Shown: positions 44,739 to 53,988 of the stretch, one piece after another | Layout: the number at the start of each line of letters is the position of its first letter | How positions within the stretch are numbered: position 1 is the first letter of the stretch | Source of the DNA: Brasilonema sp. CT11 | Lineage (GTDB): Bacteria > Cyanobacteriota > Cyanobacteriia > Cyanobacteriales > Nostocaceae | Assembly (NCBI RefSeq): GCF_017982655.1 | Contig: NZ_JABXYX010000005.1 | Location: 48,913 to 112,912 of the forward strand | Direction of reading: 5' to 3' | DNA length: 64,000 nt | Notes under the pieces: model-generated | Database searches by the model: none | Told to the model about the DNA's origin: nothing | Seen by the model: only the letters and a program-made list of their open reading frames with translations | Made by a program: the position numbers and the translations under genes

Positions 44739-45740
44739 TTAGAAATTCATTTCTGCAGCTTGAACTTTTTCAACCTGCTTCTTCTTGAGGACAAGCATAA
44801 CTTGAGCCAACATAACAAGTGCGACAAATGCAATCATCCATTGAACTCTGCTAGCATCTTGTAACACAATTTCCCCATCATCTTGACCAAATCCACCAAC
44901 GTTTGGATTATTGGTCAAAGGTTCATCTTTTTTGACCACTTGTCCTTCAGAGACAATCAATTCTGGTCCAACGGGTATGGTGTCAACTACTACGTCCCCA
45001 GATTCAGGTTGGATGCTGAGTTCGTACTTGACGTTACCGTCTTCATCTTCTGTTTTGGCAATCTTGCTAATTGTACCAGCAGCAGAAGCGGTGTATACGG
45101 CGTTGTTGCTCTTTTGGCCAGTGGGGTAAACTTGTCCGCGTCCACGGTTACCACCTACGTGAACAGCGTACTTACCAAAGTTAATGTTCTTGTCAGTTGC
45201 AGGGTTAGGAGAAAGCACCGGGAAGACGATTTCCTGATATTGTTCACCTGGTAACGGTCCAATGATGACAACGTTTTCTTTGTCTTCGGTGTAGGGTTGG
45301 TAGAATAAACCCTCGATTTCTTCCTTCCACTCCTCGGGAATGCGTTCTTCAGGAGCAATCTTGAAGCCTTCTGGTAGCATCAGCACAGCACCGACATTTA
45401 ACCCAGCTTTAGAACCATCGGCACCCACCTGCTCTACGCTAGTATCGTAGGGAATTTTTACCACGGCTTTAAATACCGTGTCAGGCAGAACAGACTGGGG
45501 GATTTCAACTTCGGTCTGCTTTGCTGCTAGGTGACAGTTGGCGCACACAATTAGCCCTGTCGCTTGGCGAGGGCTTTCGGGGTAGGTTTCTTGTGCCCAA
45601 AAGGGATATGCTGAAGCTGCTTGAGGTAGAACTAGATCGCTGGTGAAGAAAAATGTCACTGTGGCGATCGCTACGAGCAAGGTTTTGATAATTGTTCCAG
45701 CACTGCGAGTTAAACTCGCTGTTTGACAAACATTTCTCAT
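44739..45740 (-). CDS. petA: Cytochrome f
   Basis: 333 residues. Membrane-anchored c-type cytochrome of the b6f complex passing electrons to plastocyanin or cytochrome c6. A signal peptide ([20 protein letters not shown]) precedes the mature start YPFWAQETY, whose Tyr amine ligates heme. The heme site is VCANCHLA. The C-terminal anchor ([20 protein letters not shown]) and stromal KKKQVEKVQ tail are present. It is 106 bp downstream of petC on the same strand, the usual petCA operon, with a clear terminator. Confidence 0.98.
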   Translation of the reverse strand: MRNVCQTASLTRSAGTIIKTLLVAIATVTFFFTSDLVLPQAASAYPFWAQETYPESPRQATGLIVCANCHLAAKQTEVEIPQSVLPDTVFKAVVKIPYDTSVEQVGADGSKAGLNVGAVLMLPEGFKIAPEERIPEEWKEEIEGLFYQPYTEDKENVVIIGPLPGEQYQEIVFPVLSPNPATDKNINFGKYAVHVGGNRGRGQVYPTGQKSNNAVYTASAAGTISKIAKTEDEDGNVKYELSIQPESGDVVVDTIPVGPELIVSEGQVVKKDEPLTNNPNVGGFGQDDGEIVLQDASRVQWMIAFVALVMLAQVMLVLKKKQVEKVQAAEMNF

Positions 45741-45846
45741 CTCTATAAGGACAACTAGGACAACGATTCTCTGATATTAGTCATTGGTTTTTGGTCGTTA
45801 GTCAACACTCAATTCAGATAGACTTTCGACTTGATCTGCGCAGTGA

Positions 45847-46386
45847 TTAAGCCCACCAAGGTTCTTCGCCTGTACGGAAGTCAGTTTCCGTCCATTGAGT
45901 CAGGATGATTTTGTCTTCTTCGGTTTTTGCATGAGCCAAACCTAAAGATAGCGGTGCTGGACCTCGAACTACTTTACCAGTAGAGTCGTACTGTGAACCA
46001 TGACAGGGACACTTAAACTTGTTCTCTGCTGCGTTCCAAGGAACAACACAACCTAAGTGCGTGCAAATGGCGTTAATCCCGTAATCAGTAATCGCCTCTT
46101 TGCTATCTACAACAATATAAGTAGGGTCTCCCTTAAGTCCTTGAACCAGAACGCGAGCGCCTACATTATGACTTTCCAAAAAGTTGCTAACACTGACATC
46201 GTTACCCAGCTCGTCTTTTGCCGTTGTACCACCTCCAGCCCCACCGCTTGATGGAGGAATAAAATAGCTGACAACGGGATACAATGCTCCCAGAGCCACT
46301 CCGGTTACAGTTCCAAATGTCAGAAGATTCATGAATTGACGACGCCCCATATCGGGCACGTCCATTGATTCAGAAAATTGAGCCAT
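45847..46386 (-). CDS. petC: Rieske iron-sulfur protein of cytochrome b6f
   Basis: 179 residues. The N-terminal span ([19 protein letters not shown]) carries the twin-Arg-like GRRQ before it, as for Tat-exported Rieske proteins. The 2Fe-2S ligands are in [10 protein letters not shown] and [10 protein letters not shown] Gly-rich hinge ([11 protein letters not shown]) connects anchor and soluble domain. Length is standard. It accepts electrons from plastoquinol and feeds cytochrome f. A tatC gene nearby (47420) fits its export route. A divergent small gene (46613) shares its upstream region. Confidence 0.98.
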   Translation of the reverse strand: MAQFSESMDVPDMGRRQFMNLLTFGTVTGVALGALYPVVSYFIPPSSGGAGGGTTAKDELGNDVSVSNFLESHNVGARVLVQGLKGDPTYIVVDSKEAITDYGINAICTHLGCVVPWNAAENKFKCPCHGSQYDSTGKVVRGPAPLSLGLAHAKTEEDKIILTQWTETDFRTGEEPWWA

Positions 46387-46612
46387 AACCTACGCGTTCT
46401 TTGTGTATTTTGTTAACAAATATGACTTGAGTTTTTCATTAAGAAACTCTTGTCTGAGTGAAAAGGATAATACCCACAATGATGCTAGGATGCTTTGTGC
46501 AAAAATCTTTCCAGCATCTTTCTTAGTAGGATTACATTTCTTTATAGTCCTATCATACTTGAGTCATGGAACTTAACATCATAACTAAATGTAAAAATAT
46601 TTGAGAAAATAT

Positions 46613-46924
46613 ATGACGGGACAGGAATTACGCCAACTGTTGCTTGATAAGTGGGGACGCTCTTATGATGTCCAGTTGCGTCGGACACAGGGTAAAATAT
46701 TCTTACAAGTTATGTGGAAATATTTAGAGCAAGTGTCTTTTCCATTAAATGAGGTAGAGTATCAAGAGCATCTCGATAGCATCGCCAACTATCTCAATGG
46801 CTTAGGTGGTGAAGCACAGGTAAGAACATATATTAGAGAAACACGAGAACGTCCACGACTTGGTAAAGCTGTGAGCATTGCGTTAGATTTAGGTGAACGC
46901 GCTGCGGAGTGGTTGATCGAGTAG
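46613..46924 (+). CDS. DUF3067 family protein
   Basis: 103 residues from ATG 46613 (MTGQELRQLLLDKWGRSYDV); an in-frame TTG at 46601 is less likely. Small soluble protein conserved in cyanobacteria and plants, function unknown: RTQGKIFLQVMWKYLEQVSF, then SIANYLNGLGGEAQV and PRLGKAVSIALDLGERAAEW. No transmembrane part. It is divergent from petC, a position that hints at a link with b6f or thylakoid maintenance but is not proof. Confidence 0.75.
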   Translation: MTGQELRQLLLDKWGRSYDVQLRRTQGKIFLQVMWKYLEQVSFPLNEVEYQEHLDSIANYLNGLGGEAQVRTYIRETRERPRLGKAVSIALDLGERAAEWLIE

Positions 46925-47138
46925 TTGTAAACTATAAACCGCCAAGACACCTAGAACGTGCACCAGAAAAACTAGAAGATTGTTAGAAAATTCTTTTACC
47001 CAGAGGTAGCTTTTTTTCTGGCTGAATTAACACGACTTCAGCATCGTCTAAGTAGGTCAATATAAAAAAACATAAAATACGATTCTTGCGATTGCTTCGC
47101 TACACTGCGTTTTGCTCGCAATGACATTTCACGTTTAA

Positions 47139-47423
47139 TTAGGTTGAGCTACTTAGCACTACGCCTAAGACAAGAACCTCTGACAGAAAGTCAGCGATTT
47201 GACGAGGTGGAAAATTGGTGACAGCTAATATTAACCTGTGCGTTAAATCCTGTTTATGATAAATTTTGGTAATTTGAGCACTAGATTTCTTGACGCCCAA
47301 ATTACCAAAATCTATCCAAAGTTTGTATCCTGGTTTTCTGGCTTGAGGAAAATCTTCTACTTTGATGACTTTAGCAACACGAATTTTTACTTTTTCAAAG
47401 TCATCGTAACTTATTTCCCTCAT
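47139..47423 (-). CDS. CsaA-like tRNA-binding domain protein, C-terminally shortened
   Basis: 94 residues. The EMAP/CsaA OB-fold is clear: [60 protein letters not shown]. CsaA binds tRNA-like structures or acts as an export-related chaperone. Homologues continue about 15-20 residues beyond VLVLGVV, through a PDR.VP.G-like end. This one stops at VLSSST, just where a small repeat (GAGCTACTTA) begins. The ATG overlaps the tatC stop by four bases, so it is translated with tatC. Loss of the last strand may impair it. Confidence 0.75.
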   Translation of the reverse strand: MREISYDDFEKVKIRVAKVIKVEDFPQARKPGYKLWIDFGNLGVKKSSAQITKIYHKQDLTHRLILAVTNFPPRQIADFLSEVLVLGVVLSSST

Positions 47424-48229
47424 TTTCCTACCAACTTAACTAAACCAATACCACCAAAGTAAAGTGCCAAGACTGCCCCTGCTAAGAGACTTTGAGTGAA
47501 GGGGTCCGTTGAAGGTGTGAGAATTGCTCCTAAAACCACCGCGCCCATAATAACGTAGCGCCAACCAGAAAGCATTTGCCCAGAAGAGACAATTCCCAAA
47601 GCACCAAGTAGAACTTGGATAATCGGAATTTGAAATGCTAACCCAGTACTAAATAGCAGCAACAAGACAAATTCAAAATATTTGTCAATCGACCACAGTT
47701 GTTCTACGACATCTGCACCGTAGCTGATGAAAAATTTCAAAGCAGCTGGTACCAATAAAAGGTAGGCAAAGACTAACCCTCCCGCAAACAAAAAACTTGA
47801 CCCCAAAACCACAGGTCCAAGTAAGCGACGTTCACGACGAGTCAGCCCAGGGAGAACAAACTGGATAACTTGGTATAGCACAAACGGGCTAGACAAAAGC
47901 AACCCACTGTAACCTGCAACTTTCATTGAAACAAAGAAATATTCTCCAGGAGCCAGTTGCAGAAATTTTACTCCCTGTGCTGGTACTTCTAGCAGCTGAA
48001 CAATCGGCTTAACGGCAAGAAAACAGCCAACAACACCCACTACTACAGCTATGAGCGAGTAAAAAATTCGTTGTCGTAACTCTTCCAAGTGATCGAAAAT
48101 TGACATTTCGACTTCACCGGGCAACTCATCGAGATGATCTATAGGATCTATTTCCGGTTTTGAGTCACCATTTGCTTCAAAGTCAACACTGTATGGTGTT
48201 TTTGTGTCTACGTTTTGTGGAGGTGTCAT
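47420..48229 (-). CDS. tatC: Sec-independent protein translocase TatC
   Basis: 269 residues. Receptor of the twin-arginine export pathway in the thylakoid or cytoplasmic membrane. After an acidic, disordered N terminus of about 40 residues come [20 protein letters not shown] (the conserved cytoplasmic HLEELR motif) and six membrane spans. Also conserved are [31 protein letters not shown] and [15 protein letters not shown]. Length fits cyanobacterial TatC. Likely substrates include the Rieske protein encoded 1 kb away. A terminator-like hairpin (48289-48308) lies upstream of the start. Confidence 0.97.
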   Translation of the reverse strand: MTPPQNVDTKTPYSVDFEANGDSKPEIDPIDHLDELPGEVEMSIFDHLEELRQRIFYSLIAVVVGVVGCFLAVKPIVQLLEVPAQGVKFLQLAPGEYFFVSMKVAGYSGLLLSSPFVLYQVIQFVLPGLTRRERRLLGPVVLGSSFLFAGGLVFAYLLLVPAALKFFISYGADVVEQLWSIDKYFEFVLLLLFSTGLAFQIPIIQVLLGALGIVSSGQMLSGWRYVIMGAVVLGAILTPSTDPFTQSLLAGAVLALYFGGIGLVKLVGK

Positions 48230-48288
48230 GAGTTAGCTAGAACGGCATCACCTGCTAACTATTGTATCTGGGAAGCAGGTGGATGTAG

Positions 48289-48308
48289 AGACGCGCCATA
48301 GCGCGTCT
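48289..48308 (-). terminator. Hairpin between the transglycosylase gene and tatC
   Basis: AGACGCGC CATA GCGCGTCT, 8-bp perfect arms, just past the lytic transglycosylase stop. Similar GACGCG hairpins are frequent dispersed elements in cyanobacteria. Confidence 0.5.
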
Positions 48309-48321
48309 GTACTCTTTGATA

Positions 48322-50514
48322 TCATTGAACGGGTAGTTGTGGGTGTACAGTCGAATATTTTCCTACCAACTGCGAAGTTTCTGAATTATACAGTCTTAGG
48401 TAATTCCAGTAGTTACCCAACACCTGACGCACGTAATTTTTGGTTTCATCAAAGGGAATTGATTCCACAAATTCATCTAGATCGTCCTTTGGCAGAGTTT
48501 GTACCCACTTAGAAACGTTACCCGGACCTGCATTGTAACTGGCGATCGCCAGCATGGAGTTATTACCATACTGCTTATGAGTGTGATCCAAATACCAAGT
48601 CCCGAACATGATATTGTCGTTAGGATTTTCCAAATTTATTTTTTTGCTATCCACCTGAATTTGTGGGGCAATCCATTGTGCTGTACTTGGTAGTACCTGC
48701 ATTAAACCAACCGCACCCGCTGTAGAACGGACTTTTGGCTCAAAATGTGATTCCTGACGCATAAGCCCAGTCACTAGCAGAGGATTGAGTTGACGCTTTT
48801 GGGACCATAGCTCAATTTCTTTTTGAAAGGGGAAGGGATAACGAGCTTGCCAGTAAGTGACTTGTTTACTTAAAGCTTGGTACTGTGCTTGTTCTTGCGG
48901 CGTTTCTCGATCTTCCAATTTGGCAACTTTATCAATTCCAATAATATTTTCTCCCTTTGCCAGCCGCATCAAACCCTCAGTAAATTGCTCTGCTACTGTT
49001 GGTTGCATTTTGTTCTGAAATTCGGTCTGCCATTGCAACCAAGCATCGCGGTCTTGATCAAGGAGGTATAATTCTTTAAATGTCTCAGAGCCAGCAGTTG
49101 GCACCGGACGCTGGAACGGGACGACGCTTGGGTTCATCGGGCGCACGGAGTTGAAATTGCCAACATTGAGTCCTAAAGTTGCCCCTGCTCGCCACGAATA
49201 GTAAGAATGGGGAAAATTGCTCAGGGTATACTCATAAGCTTGTTTTGCTTCCTGCTTTTTCCCCAGCTTTGTTGCCCATTTTCCAACCCAAAAGCTTGCT
49301 CTAGGAGCCAAAATACTGTTGGGGTTATTTTTGGCAATCGGTTCTGCCCATTGCCATGCAGCTTTATAATCTTTAGCTTTCGCTTTTTGTTCTGCAATTT
49401 TCCAGCGATATTCTGCCGCTTCCTCAGAGTTGCCGTACTTGGTAATCAGTAGCTTAGTAGCCTCACTTGCTGCTTTTGGATCTTGAGCTTGAAGGATTTT
49501 GATTTTTTCTACCAGCGCTGTACCTGCTTTGTCAGGAAATTTAGTAATAACTTGATCAAGAAACGGCAAAGCATCTTTACGTGCTGTTGCCATTTCTGCT
49601 AAACGTAACAGACCAGTGCTAGTTTCTTTGGCATCGGGAAATGCCTTGACAAGTTCTTGATAGACAACAAGGGCTTCTGGTCGTTTTCCACTTACCTGCA
49701 ATCCCCTGCCAGCACGGTACAGGTTGCGGGGTGTTTTACCTGCTTTGGCGTATGCTGTCGTTGCTTTGCCAAATTCATTATTTTCCCAGAAAGCTGAAGC
49801 AACAATTTCCGACTCTTCGGGTTTAAGGGTGGAATTGTTCGCCAGCTGATTCAATACAGGTACAGTTCCTGGCTGATCATAGGCATATTTGGCTAAAATT
49901 AACTGCAATTGTGGTTGATTGGGATTTGTCTCCAACCGTTTACGGATAATTTCCCAGGTAAGGGGATGAGAAGGAAATTCAGCTATTGCTTTGTTCTGAT
50001 ACTCCGGGAGTCCAATCAGATACAAGGCTTTAGCAGCAGCTGGTTGTTTGGGGTAATCTTTGATTACTTTCTGCCTCAGATCCGAGGCTTTGCCTTCTTG
50101 TCCTAGAATTTCGTGTGCCTGCGCTTGTTTTAGCAACACATAGGGAGCAAGGACTGGATAATCTCTGTCTAATCCATCTAGTAACTTTAGTGCAGGTTGA
50201 GCTTGCTTTTGTTCAATTAAGTCACTTGCTAAAAGATAACGAGCGCGATTTTGATCTGCTGAATTTGATGCCTCCTTTATTAGTGCTTCTAGTTTGGCAC
50301 CACGTTCTTGCGGAGATTGTGATACCAAGGCAAAAACGGGTGATTTCGCTTTGCTTTCTTCCGAAAGCTTCTCTGGTTCAGTCTTGTGCGGTTTAAGCCA
50401 TTGACTTACTGATTTTCCTATCTCGGGAGCCGACAGGATTGCCCCACCTAAGAAGGCACATAGTCCGGCACCCACTATTAGAGAAATATGCTTTGTCTGT
50501 AGCTTCTTCAGCAT
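48322..50514 (-). CDS. Periplasmic soluble lytic transglycosylase, TPR-type superhelix
   Basis: 730 residues. N-terminal anchor or signal (ISLIVGAGLCAFLGGAILSA). Residues about 70-520 form helical repeats (TPR/HEAT-like, for example LASDLIEQKQAQPALKLLDG). A C-terminal SLT domain (about 570-720) holds the catalytic Glu in LLVTGLMRQESHFEPKVRS, then GAVGLMQVLPSTAQWIAP and ASYNAGPGNVSKWV. It resembles E. coli Slt70: it cleaves peptidoglycan glycan strands with 1,6-anhydro product formation during wall turnover. All catalytic-site pieces are present. It runs toward tatC with a hairpin between. Confidence 0.95.
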   Translation of the reverse strand: MLKKLQTKHISLIVGAGLCAFLGGAILSAPEIGKSVSQWLKPHKTEPEKLSEESKAKSPVFALVSQSPQERGAKLEALIKEASNSADQNRARYLLASDLIEQKQAQPALKLLDGLDRDYPVLAPYVLLKQAQAHEILGQEGKASDLRQKVIKDYPKQPAAAKALYLIGLPEYQNKAIAEFPSHPLTWEIIRKRLETNPNQPQLQLILAKYAYDQPGTVPVLNQLANNSTLKPEESEIVASAFWENNEFGKATTAYAKAGKTPRNLYRAGRGLQVSGKRPEALVVYQELVKAFPDAKETSTGLLRLAEMATARKDALPFLDQVITKFPDKAGTALVEKIKILQAQDPKAASEATKLLITKYGNSEEAAEYRWKIAEQKAKAKDYKAAWQWAEPIAKNNPNSILAPRASFWVGKWATKLGKKQEAKQAYEYTLSNFPHSYYSWRAGATLGLNVGNFNSVRPMNPSVVPFQRPVPTAGSETFKELYLLDQDRDAWLQWQTEFQNKMQPTVAEQFTEGLMRLAKGENIIGIDKVAKLEDRETPQEQAQYQALSKQVTYWQARYPFPFQKEIELWSQKRQLNPLLVTGLMRQESHFEPKVRSTAGAVGLMQVLPSTAQWIAPQIQVDSKKINLENPNDNIMFGTWYLDHTHKQYGNNSMLAIASYNAGPGNVSKWVQTLPKDDLDEFVESIPFDETKNYVRQVLGNYWNYLRLYNSETSQLVGKYSTVHPQLPVQ

Positions 50515-51350
50515 CGATTCCCGCTGAAAATTTCACATGAATTTCTTGTCACTTTAGCATCACTAGTGGCCAACGTCTTCAGTTTTAACTTTTGTATTTT
50601 TTATTTTTGGAAACAAGGATGAGATATAACTTTGAACTTTTAGGAATTATTGACACTTTGTTGGCGTAAGTAATCTTTGTTAAGAATTAGAGAACTAAGA
50701 CATAGTACTTTTCATCTCAAGGCTTCTTTTTCAAAGTAAACACTTATTTTTTCGATAAATTTGTTATTAAAGTGACTCCATGTTAATTTGTCCTAAAACT
50801 TATTAACACTAAGTAATTAAGTAGAAACAAATAGACCAATGTCAACTACATTAATAACGTTTACAACTCTCACTCAATAACTCATGACAACCTTAACTAG
50901 TTAACTTTGTTACTAATACAAACTCTTTTCACATGTGATGACGTTATAAATAATACAGATATTGAGAGAAGAAAGCCATCAATTGTTATAGTCTTGAATC
51001 AACCTATAGTTATATCTTTATCTCTCCAACGGGAGATGTCAGAATAACAGAAATAGCAATTTCACTAATTTTTAGTCAGAGTATTTAAAGAAAGAGTTCG
51101 TGACTCATAACTGAGCGATAATTTTTGCATGATTTTCTTTGCGTTTGTCTTTGTTTTATCTCAAGACAAATGGTCATAGCAATCTTGAATGATGGAAGCA
51201 TGCCAATGCATGAAACAGGACGAGTCGTAGGAGCATTTTGCTCCCAAATTTTAACCAAAATCAGATCAAAGCCTATACCCACAAATTGAAATATTTAGGA
51301 TGCTGCCTGAATGATTCTTAAAAGCAGACGCACTCTTAGGCGACAGCCAC
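50515..51350. other. Long AT-rich intergenic region, nothing recognised
   Basis: No convincing gene on either strand; a 65-codon minus frame at 51085-51282 has no features. No tRNA-like cloverleaf or strong hairpin was seen. The right side borders repeat family Z copy 2. Confidence 0.5.
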
Positions 51351-51424
51351 CCGCTACGAATGAAAGAAACACCTTCTTTCCTGTTAAGCGTTAAGTGTTC
51401 CCTGTTAAGCGTGTTTCTTGAAAG
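51351..51424. repeat. Dispersed repeat, family Z, copy 2 (short form)
   Basis: Same edges as copy 1 (ACGAATGAAAGAAACACC and GTGTTTCTTGAAAG) but only a few GTTAAGC heptamers inside. It differs from copy 1 by absence of about 190 bp of interior. Confidence 0.75.
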
Positions 51425-51459
51425 GAAATAGGAATAGTAAACAGCAAATAACCAGTTTT

Positions 51460-52716
51460 TTAATCCTGTGCTAATTTAGGAGTCCTCCCCTTCAAGCCAA
51501 TCATCAGCTTAAGAGCAAATACTTTTACGATAGGTACTCGCTGCATCATCCATAACCCAAGGCGACGAACTATCACAACTGGCAAAATGTTGTTAGAAAA
51601 CATGCGATCTAACAAATCAGTAAAACCTAAAATTGTCAAGTTCTCTCGCTTGCGCCAGCGTTCGTAACGTTTGAGGATTTGAATGTTACCAATATCTTCA
51701 CCTTGAGCATCCGCTTCTTGCAACACTTGCGCCAAAGCAGCCACATCGCGAATTCCTAAATTCAAACCTTGTCCGCCTACAGGATGGCAATTGTGTGCTG
51801 CATCGCCAATTAAAGCGAGTCGGTGGAGGGCGTAGCGATCGCTCTGCATAAGTTGTACTTGAAAAATAAAGCGATCGCCCAACAATTCCAACCTCCCCAT
51901 CTGGTTCCCATAACGCTTGCTTAATTCTGTCAAAAACTGCTCATCATCCAACGCGCACAAAGCTTTAGCTTCTTCATGAGGGGCAGTCCACACAATTCGG
52001 CAACGGTTTCCTGGCAAAGGTAAAATTGCAAACGGACCACTAGACCAAAATTTTTCGTATGCTGTGTTGTTGTGGGGTTTTTCTGGTTTGACAAAAGCAA
52101 CAATACAAGATTGCCAATACTTCCAACCACGCGTTTTAATTCCAGCAGCTTGACGAATAGGGGAACGCGATCCATCTGCGGCTACAATTAATTTGCTGCG
52201 AACTGTCCGCATTTGATCTGCAATTTTAACATCCATCGTCACCACATCCTGCTGATACTGGATATTAACCACTTGAGCAGGACATAGATATGTGACGTTG
52301 GGACAATTTTTGACAAATTCCTGTAAGGGATGCAACAGTGCTTGATGTTCTGCCACATAACCTAAATCTTTTGTATTTATATCCTTAGTTTCCCATTCCA
52401 CCACACCGGGATAATCAGCATCACAAAGACGCACACGGCGGTAAGTCTCAATGTTGGGCAATATTTTGTTCCAAATTCCAATTCCTTGGAAAATGAGCGC
52501 CGAAAGCATATGCACCGCATAAGCTTGTCCTTTGGCTACCGCCGCTGATTCTACTTTTGCCTCTACCAGCAGCACACTTAACCCGGAATCTTTCAATGCA
52601 GAGGCTAGGGTTAAGCCAACAATCCCACCGCCGACGATGACTAAATCATAATCATATCCCCGCGTCTGTGTCGGTGTTTGGGGAGGGTTAGGGGTTTGAA
52701 GCTGCGCTTGCGCCAT
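51460..52716 (-). CDS. FAD-dependent hydroxylase, UbiH/Coq6 family
   Basis: 418 residues. Class A flavin monooxygenase. The N-terminal FAD site is LVIVGGGIVGLTLASALKDS, the middle DG motif is LIVAADGSRSPIRQAAG and the GD motif is ALIGDAAHNCHPVGGQGLNL. UbiH-family enzymes hydroxylate quinone-type rings. In cyanobacteria the true substrate is uncertain because plastoquinone is made by another route. Length is normal. It is followed on its upstream side by the CRISPR array, and its start is preceded by a 130-bp gap. Confidence 0.92.
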   Translation of the reverse strand: MAQAQLQTPNPPQTPTQTRGYDYDLVIVGGGIVGLTLASALKDSGLSVLLVEAKVESAAVAKGQAYAVHMLSALIFQGIGIWNKILPNIETYRRVRLCDADYPGVVEWETKDINTKDLGYVAEHQALLHPLQEFVKNCPNVTYLCPAQVVNIQYQQDVVTMDVKIADQMRTVRSKLIVAADGSRSPIRQAAGIKTRGWKYWQSCIVAFVKPEKPHNNTAYEKFWSSGPFAILPLPGNRCRIVWTAPHEEAKALCALDDEQFLTELSKRYGNQMGRLELLGDRFIFQVQLMQSDRYALHRLALIGDAAHNCHPVGGQGLNLGIRDVAALAQVLQEADAQGEDIGNIQILKRYERWRKRENLTILGFTDLLDRMFSNNILPVVIVRRLGLWMMQRVPIVKVFALKLMIGLKGRTPKLAQD

Positions 52717-52850
52717 TGTTAAGATAAGTTACAGCGTTTTCATTCTTATTTTGACGCAAACGGGCTAGGAAGAGCAAGTTGAGAAGGTGTCAGTCCCGAA
52801 TTGCCAGAATAATAAGTATTTTTGAACCGCAGAGGCGCAGAGAACACAGA

Positions 52851-53236
52851 GAGAAGAGGTAGTGGAAAGTTGTCAACTTTCAATAGCTGACAGACGAGGA
52901 CAAGAGTTTCCATCTCCTTGCGGAGAAGAGGTAGTGGAAAGTATCCAGTTGATGGAACATTACGACCAATCAGCTAAATAACGTTTCCATCTCCTTGCGG
53001 AGAAGAGGTAGTGGAAAGCTGGTGATTTAGCCTACACAGGAGGAACTATGAAGTTTCCATCTCCTTGCGGAGAAGAGGTAGTGGAAAGTCACCATTAAAT
53101 TTGAATTGGGCCTAAAGGAGGTCCAGCTCGTTTCCATCTCCTTGCGGAGAAGAGGTAGTGGAAAGGCCATTTGAATTTTTCTTAGTGCATACCCGTGCAG
53201 GTTTCCATCTCCTTGCAAAGAAGAGGTAGTGGAAAG
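52851..53236 (-). CRISPR. Orphan CRISPR array, 5 full repeats plus one partial
   Basis: 36-bp repeat on the plus strand starting GTTTCCATCTCC TTGC GGAG and ending AGAGGTAGTGGAAAG. Full copies at 52906-52941, 52983-53018, 53053-53088, 53130-53165 and 53201-53236; the last has GCAAAG instead of GCGGAG. A 19-base 3' remnant lies at 52851-52869. Five spacers of 34-41 bp. The complement (CTTTCC...GGAAAC) resembles cyanobacterial type III-associated repeats, so transcription is probably on the minus strand with the leader at the right. No cas gene is in the window. The repeat does not look like the type V-K (Cas12k) repeat. Confidence 0.92.
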
Positions 53237-53658
53237 AGTTCACTGCTGAAACCCTTACTGGAAAAGACTTTCAGACCCCTAAATCGACACCACTCAAGGT
53301 AACGATTAAAATTTATCAGAAATAAATTAATTTTGAGGTCTGAAAAGCTTACTGGGTAAACAATCGACACCAGTCAACGAAGTTATGCGGTTTTCAAGGA
53401 TCGGGTGAGTGGTGTCGATAAACGTCACACACGCTGCATAAACTATAAGAGCATTACCGTGTGACAGTCAAGTTTTGGTATAAAAACTTAACTGTGTATT
53501 TGGTGGATAATATTGAGTGCTTCTCAAATTTCTCACATAGCGTTTCCATAGAAATAAAAATACTCGCCATTCTAAACAGCGAGCAAAGCTTAATGAGCAT
53601 GAGGATATATAGTTTTGACGAGATGCTTGCCTGATTAAGCCCGCTTATTAACTATTAT
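53237..53658. other. CRISPR flank with direct and inverted 14-mers
   Basis: No gene. ATCGACACCACTCA (53283-53296), ATCGACACCAGTCA (53363-53376), and the exact complement of the first at 53406-53419. Probable leader region or an unrelated small element. Confidence 0.6.
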
Positions 53659-53988
53659 TTATTGAGCAGGAGAAGGTGAAGCAGGAGTGGATGGAGAGGT
53701 GGAAGGTGATGCTGTGGGTGTAGTACCTGGTGTAGTACTTGTAGGTGTTTTGGCAGAGTTAGAAGTGCCAGTCTTTTTTGCTCCCATACCAGGTTTCTTG
53801 TTTTTACGCGTCTTGGAAGGTTTCTTCATAGTACTACCAGGCTTGGTAGTTGCACCAGAAGTTGGTGTAGGTGATGTCGTTGTGGCGGGAGAAGACATTG
53901 TTCCCTGTGCGTTTACAGCAGGTGCAGTTAGGGCTACAGGAGCAGCAACCACAAGAGACAGAAGTAAAGCTTTTGTAATCTTGTTCAT
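53659..53988 (-). CDS. Small secreted Ser/Thr/Pro-rich protein
   Basis: 109 residues. A signal peptide (KALLLSLVVAAPVALTAPA, cleavage near VNAQG) precedes a low-complexity mature part rich in Ser, Thr, Pro and Gly, with a central basic stretch (KPSKTRKNKKPG) and no recognisable fold. Similar short exported proteins occur in many cyanobacteria, with unknown function. It has its own promoter space and no partner gene on the same strand nearby. Confidence 0.65.
   Translation of the reverse strand: MNKITKALLLSLVVAAPVALTAPAVNAQGTMSSPATTTSPTPTSGATTKPGSTMKKPSKTRKNKKPGMGAKKTGTSNSAKTPTSTTPGTTPTASPSTSPSTPASPSPAQ

Noticed and set aside
51085..51282. 65-codon minus-strand frame in the long gap
   Set aside because: No start signal, no fold pattern; likely chance.
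52851..53236. CRISPR array as the guide array of the V-K CAST
   Set aside because: The array is 34 kb from the CAST genes, on the outer side of its left end, and its repeat (GTTTCC...GGAAAG with a CTCC/GGAG stem) differs from remembered V-K repeats (GTTTCAA...GGTTGAAAG). No cas12k is near.
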